Shown in pieces: positions 24,001 to 33,309 of a stretch of DNA of 64,000 nt. Made by a program: the position numbers and the translations under genes. Under the pieces are notes generated by a model that was given only the letters and a program-made list of their open reading frames with translations, ran no database searches and was not told the origin of the DNA. The stretch is from Perca fluviatilis. Its lineage: Eukaryota > Chordata > Actinopteri > Perciformes > Percidae. The stretch is taken from assembly GCF_010015445.1 (NCBI RefSeq), contig NC_053120.1, positions 8,334,614 to 8,398,613 of the forward strand. The letters are read 5' to 3'. Positions within the stretch are counted from its first letter, which is position 1; every line of letters begins with the position of its first letter.

Positions 24001-25848
24001 GCTCCAGCTGCACAATATTCTTCTTGAGATGAAATCTTAAATGATTAACGAAACGTGATTGCTTTACTTCAAACGGGTAGTCTTAACCAGTGTTGTGCCT
24101 GAACGTGTTCATTGAACGATAATTCATGAACTCGTTCATATTTTGGGCTAACGTGAACTGAACGTACCGTAATAGCCTACTGCTTGATGAACGTTACTGT
24201 GAACCCGTTCGTTCTGGTGTCTGTGAACGGCACGCTCTCTTAGTTTAACTTCGTTCAACAGGGTGCCAGATTTCTATAGAGCCTTCCAGGCCAAAACCTG
24301 GCTAAAACACACCGTAACCAGGCCTTCATATGTAGCGGAAAAAACACCCAATCTGGCAACACCAGCCACCAGTGTCGCACCGCCGCATGAGTCATCAAAA
24401 CAAAAAGCAGCATGGAGGCGACGAAGCAGCAAGGAGGCTTCGTATGATCATTTAAACGAGTTTTATGACAAGGTCGGTGAGGATGGGAAAAATCGTACAT
24501 TTCTGTGCAAACTTTGCCCGCCGGCTTTCAAAAAGAAAATCAGTAACATCCACAGCAAACCTGAAACGGCACATTGAACTGATTGGATATGAAGATGAAA
24601 TCTGATAATTGAAAAAAATAATTTCAGTCTGTGGTTCTATATGAGCTGTGGTAATAATTTTGAAAAATAATAGCTTGCAGTAACATATGGAAAAAATGAC
24701 CTATTATCTAGTTAATTTTTGGAACTGTGAACAAAATGTTGAAGCATGAACTATTAACTTAACTATAGTTCATTTTAAAATTTGTGAACTCAACTTTGAA
24801 CTAGTTCATGTAGAAAGTGAACTTTACCAACACTGGTCTTAACAACCTCAAGTATTTTACACATTTGCCCTTTGGGACAAAAGAATGATGGTAGTAATGT
24901 TAATTAGTCAGTTAGTCCTTTATTTTGGTCCAGAAAAGGACAATATATATTAACGACTGATCAGATTGCTTTGAAATGTTATTTCTACAGTATATTCTTC
25001 GTCAGCATAAGGGGAATTGTACTTATTTTAGTGACCTTCTGAACCTTATTTTCATGCCACCATTAGATCAAACTTTCCCCTTGACTGTCAGGAGACAGGT
25101 ACGAAACATAAAGGAAGAAATACGTAAATGTTATGTTAAAAATTGTTAGTATTCACGAAACAAGCAAGCTAATGTCTGCAAACGACCCCCATGACCACAC
25201 AAGTCTACAATAACAGCCAAATCACCAATATATGGTTTGCTTGTGTTGTGGCACGTAATGAACACTGTAGCCATTAGGGGCTGATACTGGAGCTATTGAT
25301 TTTTTGGAAGGATGAAAGGAAAGCCCAAAAAGCCAATGGCCAAAAATCTTTCTTCAAGGTTACTGGGCGGTGTTGTACAAAATATCATCTCCAATTAAAG
25401 CTGACAGTTTACTAAAGGCTTCTACTTCAGAATCATGGCCATCTGAATGCCACTGAAGTGATAAACAGAATAGTAATATGTCATAATGGCATTGATATTG
25501 GTGTTGATGGTATATAAATATTGACTTTTATGAGGATACATGAACAAGTATACCTTAAAACCTAAACATGTATTATTGTGATTCATATTTTATATTCATC
25601 ACTTCATTTACATGATTCATAGTATGTACATAAATACAAAAACTGAGTAAATCTAATAGGCGGCCATCATTGTACAGCAGTGACATATCTTATTTCATAG
25701 CTCAGTACCTCACCTGCTCGGTGGTGAGATTCTTGTAAGTTCCCGTGAGAAACTCTGTCATGAAGGGCTCTATAGGCCTCATCATGGAGCAGAATCCGTA
25801 GATGCAGAGCGGCACAGTGGGGCCCACCCAACCAGCATGGCAGGGCAT
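9861..25848 (-). CDS. slc19a3: SLC19-family thiamine transporter-like protein (5 coding exons)
   Basis: Join on the minus strand: 25848-25714, 22359-21609, 12135-11943, 10799-10658, 10025-9861. This gives 1386 nt and 461 residues, against about 496 in human SLC19A3. Proteins of this family are plasma-membrane carriers with twelve membrane spans; SLC19A2/A3 import thiamine and SLC19A1 imports folates. Visible motifs: SMMRPIEPF (21-29), a glycosylation sequon at N40, PVWTY (52-56), TDFLRYKPVIILQG (69-82), YIYSVV (121-126), YQKVTSY (131-137), a short acidic-serine loop (about 190-235), KECYSS (240-245), YNGG (284-287) and ERYALVFGIN (370-379). Splice phases 0, 1, 2, 0 keep the frame open, with consensus GT-AG sites throughout. 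KECYSS and YVQLLW lean to SLC19A3; YQKVTSY and QFLIYAS lean to SLC19A2, so the exact orthologue is uncertain. Odd point: the family's TM glutamate (human SLC19A3 E110) is F105 here. An in-frame ATG at 25905 with a better context would add 19 residues. Confidence 0.93.
10026..10657 (-). other. Transporter intron 4
   Basis: 632-base GT-AG intron. Much of it (10150-10561) is a dispersed repeat that also occurs at 39468-39915. Confidence 0.85.
10150..10561 (+). repeat. Dispersed repeat, copy 1 (partner at 39468)
   Basis: It shares with 39468-39915 the ordered blocks CTCCACAGCGCTG, TCTGGTTTATTGGCATTTC, ACTTGTTTTGGTGGAAC, ATCTGAGGAGCAGTTAACCA and GATATAGACTA. The start contains a small palindrome (CCTCCACAGCGCTGCGGAGG). 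No coding capacity. A shorter reverse-strand piece (GTTCCACCAAACAAGTTCC) may lie at 27610-27660. Confidence 0.8.
10658..10799 (-). CDS. slc19a3: SLC19 transporter coding exon 4 (residues 360-407)
   Basis: It encodes FQIAKTLNRERYALVFGINS, one of the most conserved blocks in the family, and the span after it. The acceptor is TATCCCAG|TTTTCAG. A second AG seven bases downstream would break the frame, so the upstream one is used. The donor is CAG|GTACGG, phase 0. Confidence 0.95.
10800..11942 (-). other. Transporter intron 3
   Basis: 1143-base GT-AG intron, AT-rich. About 11040-11480 is a degraded dispersed repeat related to those at 16205 and 30015. Confidence 0.85.
11040..11480 (+). repeat. 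Degraded dispersed repeat (copy in intron 3)
   Basis: It shares short ordered blocks with 30015-30370: TTTTGCAGGTATTT, GTCATAA/TTCATAA, ATTGG.CAA, GGTAATCCATCCAAA/GGCAATCCATTCGAA, and an end reading GTGGACTGACCATCC. Its sequence identity is lower than the other copy's. Confidence 0.55.
11943..12135 (-). CDS. slc19a3: SLC19 transporter coding exon 3 (residues 296-360)
   Basis: The acceptor is TCCTTTAG|GAG and the donor GCAC|GTAAGA (phase 1 in, phase 2 out). It encodes two membrane spans, including LMDLTDNIWISYTCFFIFK, which matches the region of human SLC19A2/A3 that contains NIW.CY. Split codons at both ends rebuild glycine 296 and threonine 360. Confidence 0.95.
12581..12598. repeat. (TA)n microsatellite
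   Basis: Short TA run in intron 2. Confidence 0.9.
13619..15380. mobile_element. Long-TIR (Mutator-like or fold-back) element, nested
   Basis: The ends are inverted repeats of roughly 110 bases: CTCGCTGCAGCCTGCGGG on the left (about 13627), and the reverse complement of the right end reads the same. Both ends also share ACTCCCCAT and GACCAAGACAGCCTGGTAGC. CACTTTTTTGA flanks both sides (13608-13618 and 15381-15391), an 11-base candidate target duplication. Long TIRs with a 9-11 base duplication suggest a Mutator-like element. The interior carries no recognisable transposase and includes a Tc1-like terminal fragment at about 14340-14650. Confidence 0.75.
14340..14650. mobile_element. Possible Tc1-like terminal fragment with IR/DR-type repeats
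   Basis: AATTTGAATATTGTGCAAAA at about 14356 recurs in diverged form (AAATTAGAATATTGTGAAAA) at about 14515, roughly 160 bases apart in the same orientation. Paired direct repeats inside a terminal repeat are the IR/DR arrangement of some Tc1-like fish transposons. The opposite end and the transposase are not seen, so this is a fragment at best. Confidence 0.4.
16205..16455 (+). repeat. Dispersed repeat interrupted by a LINE 3' tail
   Basis: GTGGATCACCAATGTCATTAGGATTCATCC matches in part the 30225-30265 block of a related copy, and the end (TTTGGACCAAAG, then GGACAGACTGACTGAC) matches about 30330. The block 16305-16380 is foreign to it. Confidence 0.6.
16305..16380 (+). mobile_element. LINE 3' tail fragment
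   Basis: AAATTCCTCGTATGTGTCC followed by CTGGCAAATAAAGCTGATTC and a short ATTCTGATT repeat resembles the 3' end of a fish non-LTR retrotransposon. Only about 75 bases are present. Confidence 0.6.
16478..16617 (+). repeat. Dispersed repeat shared with 22745-22881
   Basis: Blocks AGGTCAAAATCAAT, GTGAAGCTAT, TCCAAAAACACTGCATTCTA and CATGCCTCTAAATGC/CTTGCCTCTAAATGC occur in the same order in both places. Same orientation, about 85% alike by eye, no coding content. Confidence 0.75.
17020..17240 (+). repeat. Dispersed non-autonomous repeat, truncated
   Basis: It begins TAAAGGAACACGCCGACTTA and continues GGGACTTTAGCTTATTCACC, a sequence I recognise as a common percomorph dispersed repeat. The expected matching far end is not seen, so it is probably truncated. 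Confidence 0.5.
18003..18043. repeat. (CA)n microsatellite
   Basis: About 20 CA dinucleotides inside the 17346-20020 element. Confidence 0.97.
18599..19059 (-). pseudogene. C-terminal exons of a fish SAMD3-like uncharacterised protein
   Basis: Exon 19059-18967 (31 codons; includes EVAIRGLMVYLREKEEDLFK) is followed by a 107-base intron (donor TTG|GTAGGT, acceptor TATGCCAG) and exon 18859-18599 (87 codons to TAA). The last exon includes RIFIEGTEVLQVLDVPRTC, LLIWLIYGLNLSYPIELK and NTFEVFQKIFLELDG. This C-terminal pattern (YALNLSYP..LKYTFE..QK) is common in fish proteins annotated as uncharacterised or sterile-alpha-motif-domain-3-like and present in many copies, which suggests a transposon-borne family. 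I could not assemble the N-terminal exons. A donor-like GTGAGT on the minus strand near 19659 may mark another. The function is unknown; both exons are open, so the decay may be recent. Confidence 0.65.
21145..21510. repeat. Dispersed repeat with inverted ends
   Basis: AGGCCCGAGCACCG near 21157 is partly matched by the reverse complement of GGTGCGAGGGCCT near 21470. CCCTATTGAAACTGAAGGAA follows the left end. It looks like a member of a common fish repeat; the boundaries are approximate. Confidence 0.5.
21609..22359 (-). CDS. slc19a3: SLC19 transporter coding exon 2 (residues 46-296)
   Basis: This large exon encodes TM2 to about TM7-8 and the central cytoplasmic loop. The acceptor is TATATCCAG|GTG and the donor TCAG|GTAACT, phase 1. 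It holds the family signature TDFLRYKPVIILQG. The segment GVHSAQWAFFSYSIATAAD (97-115) aligns without gaps to the TM4 region of human SLC19A3 but has F where human has E110. The loop is shorter than in human, which accounts for most of the length difference. A second sequon, NFT, lies at 280-282. Confidence 0.95.
22745..22881 (+). repeat. Dispersed repeat shared with 16478-16617
   Basis: Second copy, same orientation; see the entry at 16478 for shared blocks. Confidence 0.75.
24088..24835 (+). mobile_element. hAT-type DNA transposon, internally deleted
   Basis: It is flanked by a perfect 8-base duplication GTCTTAAC (24080-24087 and 24836-24843). The ends are CAGTGTTGTGCC and, reverse complemented, CAGTGTTGGTAAAG. 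An 8-base duplication with CAGTG ends is diagnostic of hAT. Runs of GTTCA/TGAAC are spread through both subterminal regions, which is common for transposase binding. The only coding trace is the BED-finger remnant at 24476-24600. Confidence 0.95.
24476..24600 (+). pseudogene. hAT transposase BED zinc-finger remnant
   Basis: In a frame opening at 24263, the residues NRTFLCKLCPPAFKKK give the CxxC half of a BED-type finger. The histidine half (NLKRHIEL) follows in another frame around 24557-24590, so a frameshift lies within the finger. No DDE catalytic domain is present. BED fingers are the usual N-terminal DNA-binding domain of hAT transposases, and this one sits inside a hAT element. Confidence 0.75.
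25714..25848 (-). CDS. slc19a3: SLC19 transporter coding exon 1 (residues 1-45)
   Basis: It encodes the first membrane span and the loop ending KNLTTEQ, which includes the N40 sequon. The donor is CAG|GTGAGG, phase 0. I chose the ATG at 25848 because it places nine residues before the conserved PTV, close to human SLC19A3. That ATG has a weak context (T at -3). The in-frame ATG at 25905 has A at -3 and G at +4 and could be the true start, giving a 480-residue protein. The frame is open further upstream, so a non-coding 5' exon may also exist. Confidence 0.88.
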
Positions 25849-27686
25849 ATAATGGCCTGCCCAGCAAGGCCTGCTGCCACACTCCCCGCTCCAGCCAAAA
25901 CCCATCGTTCCTCTTCGGCTCCCCCGGGACGTCTCGCTGTGTCCGTCGAGAGCACGGTCTAATTTAGGCAGTTTAATCTGTTGAGATATGGAAGCCCTAG
26001 ATAAGGCCAAGGTGAGACTGACTGTGAACACCAAGTCACCTGCTTTGCCATTGTTGTTTCTCTCCTCTGAAGTTTTCCTGGCTACAGCGAGACAGAAAAA
26101 AATATGAGGCTGTGAGTGAGGATATATTAAGATGAAATATGAGGTGGTGAGTCCCCAGGGCTCCAGCAGGTTATAATAAATACTGTCTCCTCCTCTGTCT
26201 TTATACAAAACACCCTCATTCCTGCATATATTGAGGAAGGGGTGGAAGTCAAGCCGAGGAATACGTATAAGTGTGTGTCTCAGTGCAGGTGTACACACCA
26301 CCATGCTGAACCACACACACAGCATGGACATACTGTGTGCCTCTTTAGTATCTGACACCATTAGCCAGCAGAGTCCAAAACCAAACAATATAAGTGATGC
26401 ATGTAATGTTTCAACTGTTTTAATCAAAGAATTAATAGATAATAAAAAATCTATAATTTTACAAAATACCTAATGCAGCTTCTTCAGGCTGCTAAAAAAA
26501 AGGGTCTAAATTAAGTCAGCTCTAAATTAAATATTGCCAAATTTCAATTTTCCAGAGTATCTCATCTGATTAAATGATCTTAACATTCAACGTTTTTTTC
26601 TTTGTGACTGTCATAAATAACAAATTCATAAGTTTAAAGTCAGTTTTGGCGTTTGCAGGCTGCCTTGGCAGTGAATTCTTAATACTTAGAGAAAGAAATA
26701 AGCAAGGCAATCATTCCCCGAGATGAGAATTATTGTAGTCTGCAATTTAAAATATCCAACAGCGAATTATGACTCACCAGTGGGGTGTCAACAGAAAGCT
26801 CTGCCTCAGCTCAAACTGTCAGACTGTCGCCATGACTTAATTTTCAACATCAAGGTCACTGGAGAGTAAAATATTATTCATATATTTTGCATTTACAGTT
26901 TAATAAAGTTGTCATATTGACAGCATGTGTTGTTCAGTGACTATGGCTGGGGGGAGCAGATACAGAAACACAAATTTTGACCTTTACACTGTCGAAGTAA
27001 AATTGTAATGCAGTTTTACTAACATTTTGTCTATTGAGTAAAGTAGGCTCTTATTATCAGTCCGTGTTGTAGAACCAGTGATAGAAAAGGTCATCCAATT
27101 TATCTACAAGGCACCAGCATACTTGTGTTTTCATTCATGTGCTACTGTATCAATGTTGCCGAGGTATTTAACATGTCAAGTCCAACTCAAAGATAATAAC
27201 CATGACACTAGATCACAGGAGACATAGTTTGGATCATTGACAATTCTGGCAATGCGTGTCGCTGTTGTCCTTCTCTGTTCTCTTAGGGAAACAACAACAA
27301 TCTTTGAGCTAGAAAGCTGCACGCTGAAAATGGTGCATTTGGATTGTGCAACAAGGCAGGCCTGCTTGGTTCTTTCGGAGAATGATTGTAAAGATTTACA
27401 AAGAATGTGTTCACGGCATTTACTATCAAACTGGGACGTTTTCAGACCGATTGGTGGGGCTTGGTATGGACAAAATACACATGGCGATACACTGGTAGGA
27501 GCAAATAAATTTTAACCATGTGTCCAGCTAATTTAAATAGCTTATATTACTGTTTTGTGTAAACTGTTAACCTCATTTAATATTGTATGTGGCGTTTTCT
27601 TTTGCGGGGCGCAAATGTTCCACCAAACAAGTTCCTTCCCGAGAGCAGAGCCAATGTCTCAGTGCGTCATGTAGCCGAGTGTTCTA

Positions 27687-27720
<34 letters not shown>

Positions 27721-30014
27721 AATTCTTATGTGGGAGACCCCCCTTTCTCCCTCCTTTTTTTGAGAGTAGGCAAAAACCCCCCCCCTTCCCCTAAAAAAAA
27801 TGTTTTTATTATTATTAGCTGCACTGGCCATATTAGTATCAGGAATAGCATCAGAACTGTTTTTCCTGTTATCTCATATTGATGTAAGCTTTTGAAAGAT
27901 ATCTATATGATCGATATGGGATGGGTCGCTAATGATCTATGCAATCTTCTATGTTATTCCTAATGTATGGGAACTGAGATGGACTATTCTCATTATGTAA
28001 CTGGAGTTAAATATGAATTGCATTCGGTAAATGTATAAATTCGTTGTTCGATATGGATGGAACAAGATATCTTCAATTCAAAACGATTGACAGTAAATGT
28101 TGAATGGAACGCACTTTCGGACGATGAACGAAACTTCGAACTAAGCTGTAAACTTTTTTATGTATTTTTGTACAATAAAGTTAATTTGATTTGAACGTAT
28201 AAAAGCAAGTTTCTCGTATTATAAATGTAACTTACAAATGTGCCATTTATTTGGAAAGGAATATTTTTTTGAATAGTTCAAATAGATCAAAATAATAATT
28301 ACAAAGTATAATTTGATAATGAATTGATTATGGTAGGGAAGTGAAGTGTGTGCTATTAGTATCCATATAATTTATATCAACGAATGTATTTGAATTGTAC
28401 AATAAAATTAAAATTACATAACAAAGGTGTTAACATAATATGGTGTGAGTTGGGTTGGTAAGATTGAAAACGCTGTGATCACCCATCTGAAGTTTGTAAG
28501 GAAGCCTTTGGTCCAGAAACACTAAAAGCTGGACACTAGATGGAGCTCTTGCTTCATTGGACACCCAACATAACTCCTCATCTCCGGGTTGCAGGGTGCT
28601 CATGACACATTCCTGACAATTTTGACAGTCTCAGCCTCAAACTTGTGAGAGCTTCAGGAAGAGCAGCACATGATTGACACGCTGATGGACAGACAAACTG
28701 TGAAAACCTCAAAACCAGCTGTCCTTGCCATGCGGCCATCTGCCGCTTCTTGTCTAATTGGATGATGAGTGCTTGGATTGGGATGCGTGCTTGATTGCTG
28801 AATATTTGTCCCCATATGTTTTGAATTATCTTTAGACTTTTTAATGTTTCTATATGGTGGCAATAGCATAATTAGTAATAATGCTGGCAGCACAAGCAGT
28901 AACAGTCGATAAATCATAGCTGTAGCTGACAGCAGCTATGATCTATTGACGTGCTTGTGGTGAAGATATAACTTGGTCCACAGAATCATTAAAAAGAGCT
29001 GTGTTGTTGGCTTACAGCTAAGCCCCTTTGACATTTGACACTGAGAGATATTGTAAAGATTCCGAATTTCACAGGATGTAGTATTCACCTACAGTTATGT
29101 TGAAAAAGCATGCTTTATCCTCAACTCTGACCAGAATGTACAATATGATGGACACCTCTGGCCATCAGGACATTGTTGCTATGATCAATACCAGAAAAGA
29201 TGTGAATTGTACAGTAGAACCAATTTGTCAGAGGGTCAAGTTCTTGTTTTTCACTCTACCTGTCAGTCGGATGAAAAATAACCTTTTTCATCATGCATTC
29301 TGGTTTTGCTCTGTCTTTGGTAGCATTGCTGAATAACAGAGATATTTTCTTATGACATGCATAAATAAGTGATCTCAGTTTTCACTGGAAACACTGCCAT
29401 GCCAATGCTAAATGCTTACAATGGACAGCCAAGAAATACAGGAGTAATAGTTACATTATTTTGCAGTGCCTGTAGGAATCGACTCCAATGAATATGGTGA
29501 AAGAAAAACAGAAAAGAGAAACTTGTGGAATTCAAATGTCACTGAATATCAATACGTCAAAGCCACTGTAAAGCTCACGAGGAGCTGCTTCCGATCAACA
29601 CTTCACATTTGAGCCAAGTGGACCTATGGCTGTCAGTGCTGAACCCAAACCTGTGACATTAAAAGAGGAAACAAGGAGGGTTTTCACTGCCCCCATTGCA
29701 CAAAATGACAGCAATATCTCCAGGTGTGTGTGTGACAGGGATGATAGCAGTAGCTGGAAATTCTGGCATTCAGAACTTAACTCTCTTGGCCATACTTATT
29801 TTGTTTTTAACCAAAGCTCTTTGCCCATTTAATCATTTTGTGGGGAGCTAAAGCCTATGCTAGACTGCAGCAGCTTGGTGGAAACAAAGAAACTCCTTAA
29901 ACGGCACACATGTCCAAACTATCAACAAATGTGTGGGAGCGTCCTGCACAACAACACACTAATATCAAAATTGTATTAAATCATAAAAAAGCAAAAGCAG
30001 TTCATTAGGATGTG
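25849..30014. other. Region upstream of the transporter gene
   Basis: This should hold the promoter and any 5' untranslated exon, but I see no TATA box or CpG-rich block I can defend. It contains a poly(A) run at 27686-27719 and a possible fragment of the 10150-type repeat near 27610. Open frames here (for example 28654-28917 minus) lack recognisable domains. Confidence 0.5.
27686..27719. repeat. Poly(A) run
   Basis: A long A homopolymer after TTTTTTT. It could be the tail of a retroposed sequence ending here, but I recognise no source upstream. Confidence 0.85.
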
Positions 30015-30370
30015 AGGCACACCTAACAATGTTAACAATCTTTACCGTGTTCACCATCTCAGTTTTAGCATGCTAACATTAGCTAACTAGCACTAAACAC
30101 AGCGGAAGGGAATGCCATTATTTTTGCAGGTATTTGGTCATAAACCAAAGTATTGGACAAAAAAAAGATGGCAATGCCTTCAACACACACAAAAACTAAA
30201 TTGTCAAACTCACGATAGAGGAAATGTCAAGGGATCACCAAAGTCACTGGGTGTCATCCTCTTTAGACCATGTCTCTACAAAATTTAATGGCAATCCATT
30301 CGAACAGTTGTTAAGATATTTCAGTCTGGACCAATAGTGGACCAACTGACCGACATTGACATCCATAAAA
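30015..30370 (+). repeat. Dispersed repeat (best copy of the family at 11040 and 16205)
   Basis: The block order is GTGTTCACCATCTCAG, TTAGCATGCTAACATTAGC, TTTTTGCAGGTATTTGGTCA, GGCAATCCATTCGAAC and GTCTGGACC...GTGGACCAACTGACC. It is a common teleost repeat with no coding potential. The TTAGCATGCTAACA core also occurs near 59220-59320. Confidence 0.65.
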
Positions 30371-31066
30371 GTCTTTATACTGACGAACCTAGAATCCCCA
30401 TTCTCTCTGATATGTTGTGTCTTGGGAGCGATTTGAACATAGTACCTGGTAGTCTGTAGGTTTGGACGATTATTCCAGCAATTCAGAAAAGCATAATATT
30501 TACTTTCTCCATTCTTTGCATCTTTACTTCAAATTCAGAGCGACATTAGGGTTCAAGATATTTAGGAGTCAAAGCTCACTTTCATTCAAGTTTGGCCGCA
30601 AAACCTGGAAGAAAAACCAGGGAAGAAAAGTTCATTAAAAATATTGGCCTTGCTGTGCGCCAGTGATTCTCAACCGGGGGTACTTGTACCCCAGAAGGTA
30701 CTTCTGCTGTTTCCAGGGGGTACGTGGGAAGATTGTGGAGCAGCTCAACTAATTTGAAAAAACAGAAATTATGATTTGATTAAAATAATTAACCAGCTAA
30801 CAACTAAATACAGGAATTTTAAACAGGTAGCTAAAAGTAATGAACACATATAAAAATAAAGCATAAGCATCTGAAATGATTCGCTAAACGTATTGACTCT
30901 CTGTCAAATAGTTAGTGTCTAAAATGGTTAGCTAAAAACTACTGACTAAACAGTTCATTAAAAGTAATTAGTAAATGGTTGAGTAGTAGGATGATTGCTG
31001 AACAAACCAACCAAAAGATTGACAGTTCAGTTATATGAACAAATTAACAATATCTACCTTAATATA

Positions 31067-31946
31067 CACTTACCTAAAGGATTATTAAGAACACCATACT
31101 AACACCATATTAATCAATATGGGCCAACATTTCTAAAGAATGCTTCCCGCACCTTGTTGAATCAATGACACAAAGAATGAAGGCAGTTCTGAAGGTGAAA
31201 GGGATCCCCCACACCACTACACCACCACCAGCAGCCTGCCCAGTGGTAACAAGGTATGACAGATCCACGTTCTCATTCTGTTTACGCCAAATTCTGACTC
31301 TACCATCTGAATGTCTCAACAGAAAGACACTCATCAGACCAGGGAAAATTTTTCCAGTCTTCAACTGTCCAATTTTGGTGCGCTCGTTCAAATTGTAGAC
31401 TCATCTTCCTATTTTTAGTGGAGATGAGTGGTACCCGGTGGGGTCTTCTGCTGGTGTAGCCCATCCGCCCCAAGGTTGTTTGTGTTGTAGCTTCACAAAT
31501 GCTTTGCTGCATACCTCGGTTGTAACGAGTGGTTATTTGAGTCAAAGTTGATCTTCTATCAGCTTGAATCAGTCGGCCCATTCTCCTCTGACCTCTAGCA
31601 TGAACAAGGTGTTTTTGCCCCCCAGGACTGCAGCATACTGGATGTTTTTCCTTTTTCAGACCATTCTTTGTAAACCCTAGAAATGGTTGCGCGTGAAAAT
31701 CCCAGTACCTGAGTAGATTGTGAAATACTCAGACCAGCCCGTCTGGCACCAACAACCATGCCACGCTCAAAGTTGCTTAGATCACCTTTCTTTCCCATTC
31801 TGACATTCAGTTTGGAGTTCAGGAGATTGTCTAGACCTGGACCACACCCCTAAATGCATTGAAGCAGCTGCCATGTGATTAGTTGATTAGATAATTTCGT
31901 TAACGTGAAATTTCACAGGTGTTCCTAATAATCCTTTAGGTGAGAA
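31067..31946 (-). mobile_element. Tc1-like DNA transposon, internally deleted
   Basis: It has TA on both sides (31065-31066 and 31947-31948). The terminal repeats share CCTAAAGGATTATTA followed by GAACACC. The transposase reads on the minus strand. At 880 bases it is shorter than a full Tc1-like element (about 1.3-1.6 kb). It inserted into the hAT element 30661-32101. Confidence 0.93.
31110..31798 (-). pseudogene. Tc1-like transposase, truncated and frameshifted
   Basis: The start (ATG at 31798) encodes the first helix-turn-helix: LSNFERGMVVGARRAG and SRATISRVYKEW. A second frame (31581-31300) continues the DNA-binding region and reaches WSDE, which holds the first catalytic aspartate. A third frame (31391-31110) continues with SDGRVRIWRKQNE and GGGVVVWG, and then the sequence is lost. 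The second aspartate and the final acidic residue of the DDE triad are deleted. Frame changes lie near 31590 and 31330. It cannot encode an active enzyme. Confidence 0.9.
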
Positions 31947-33243
31947 TAATGAATAGTGTCATTTGGAACACATTGGGAATTGATCAAGGGGTACATAAGT
32001 TTATCTGGGCTGGGTTACACCCTAACCCCCCTAACCCTTACCCCCCTAACCCTAACCCTGGCTCTGGGGGTACCTCAGACCAGAAAGGCTAGAAACCACT
32101 GCTGTGCGCAATGTCACAGGGTTGTTCATCTATCTTACAGTTAAGCAACGTAAAGGAAGGGACACATTCTGGAGTTCTTGGAGCAATTTCTCCTGGTCCT
32201 ACAGAGGTCACAGATGACTTAATACCACTTTAACAAGTGCTAAACAGATAAATGAATTGAAAATAAAGACTCAATATGGCAATATTCACACCAGTTAGAA
32301 GACATCTATTAGAAGCCATGCATTAAAACTCATTATGCCTTGTTTGGAAGGAATGGGAGGTCTTTGGCACCAATCAATCAAGGCCATTGCTAAGATGATG
32401 CCAGGCCATAGCTGGAGGGCTCTTAGACTGATGAGTGTCAGCGGCTTGTGGTAAGCACTGGAGGGCTAATGTCCCCCTCGCTGGGCTCCCCTCCTTCCCC
32501 TCCTCGCAGACGAGTCCTGTTCTGACAGAGAGAGCTGCAGGACGAGGAAGGAAATAAAAGCTTACATATCAACAACCTCTCCACATCTTGTCAGAGATGT
32601 CCTCTTTTGCCTCCGAACCAATATCCAGAACCTCTTGTTCTCTTTTTCTTTCCCTCTTTCTCTCTCTCTGTCAAGTTCTCATTCCTATGGGCTGTTCTGG
32701 GTAGCTGTGAATAGGCCGCCTTTTCATTAGCTCCCAGTGTGGGGGTGTGCATGATTGCAAGCATGCGTGAATGTGTGTGCATGCAATGCCAGTACCTCTT
32801 TCTCTTTACCACCACTCTTCCGGTCTTTCAACCCTTTATCATAATTTCTTCCATTTATTCTCTCTGCATTTAAAGTATTAGATCCAGATTTGTGGGGGTA
32901 ATCGTGGCAGAGAAGGAGGAGGAAGAGGAGTATAAGAAAGAGGAGGATGAGATTAACTTAACAGTTACTTGCCGTGGTAGGACAGGTTTTTTTCTGCTGT
33001 ATTTTCGGTTCCGAGCACCACTCAGCCTTCCGTTTGACAGCTCTTATCCAGCTGCTTCAGGGTGCTTCCGTCCGCAATCAAGTAATCATATTCTTTGTTG
33101 TGCTGTCTTTTGTAAGACTATTTTTTTTTTGCTTGTATCCAAACAGGAAACAGTACTTAGTATGCATCATTTTGGCAGAGATCTAGGAGCCTTAAAACTC
33201 AGGCAGGATTGAAATCATTGTAATAATTTACATAGATGGTTGA

Positions 33244-33244
33244 G

Positions 33245-33308
<64 letters not shown>

Positions 33309-33309
33309 G
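33244..33309. repeat. (GATA)n microsatellite
   Basis: About 16 uninterrupted AGAT units. Confidence 0.98.

Larger units (their letters stand above)
22360..25713 (-). other. Transporter intron 1
   Basis: 3354-base GT-AG intron. It contains a repeat shared with 16478 (22745-22881) and a hAT element (24088-24835). No other exon was recognised. Confidence 0.85.
30661..32101. mobile_element. hAT-type element containing a Tc1-like insertion
   Basis: It is flanked by a perfect 8-base duplication CTGTGCGC (30653-30660 and 32102-32109). The left end reads CAGTGATTCTCAACC and the right end, reverse complemented, CAGCAGTGG or CAGTGGTTTCTAG. Both subterminal regions carry GGGGGTAC. A Tc1-like element occupies 31067-31946. 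Without that insertion the hAT would be about 560 bases, too small for a transposase, so it is a non-autonomous copy. Confidence 0.93.

Noticed and set aside
25714..26427. A 241-codon single exon starting at 26427
   Set aside because: Only the last 45-64 codons resemble the SLC19 family; the upstream open frame has no similarity and is probably 5' UTR or intron.
33244..33309. Possible CRISPR-like array
   Set aside because: It is a simple GATA repeat with no spacers, in a vertebrate genome.
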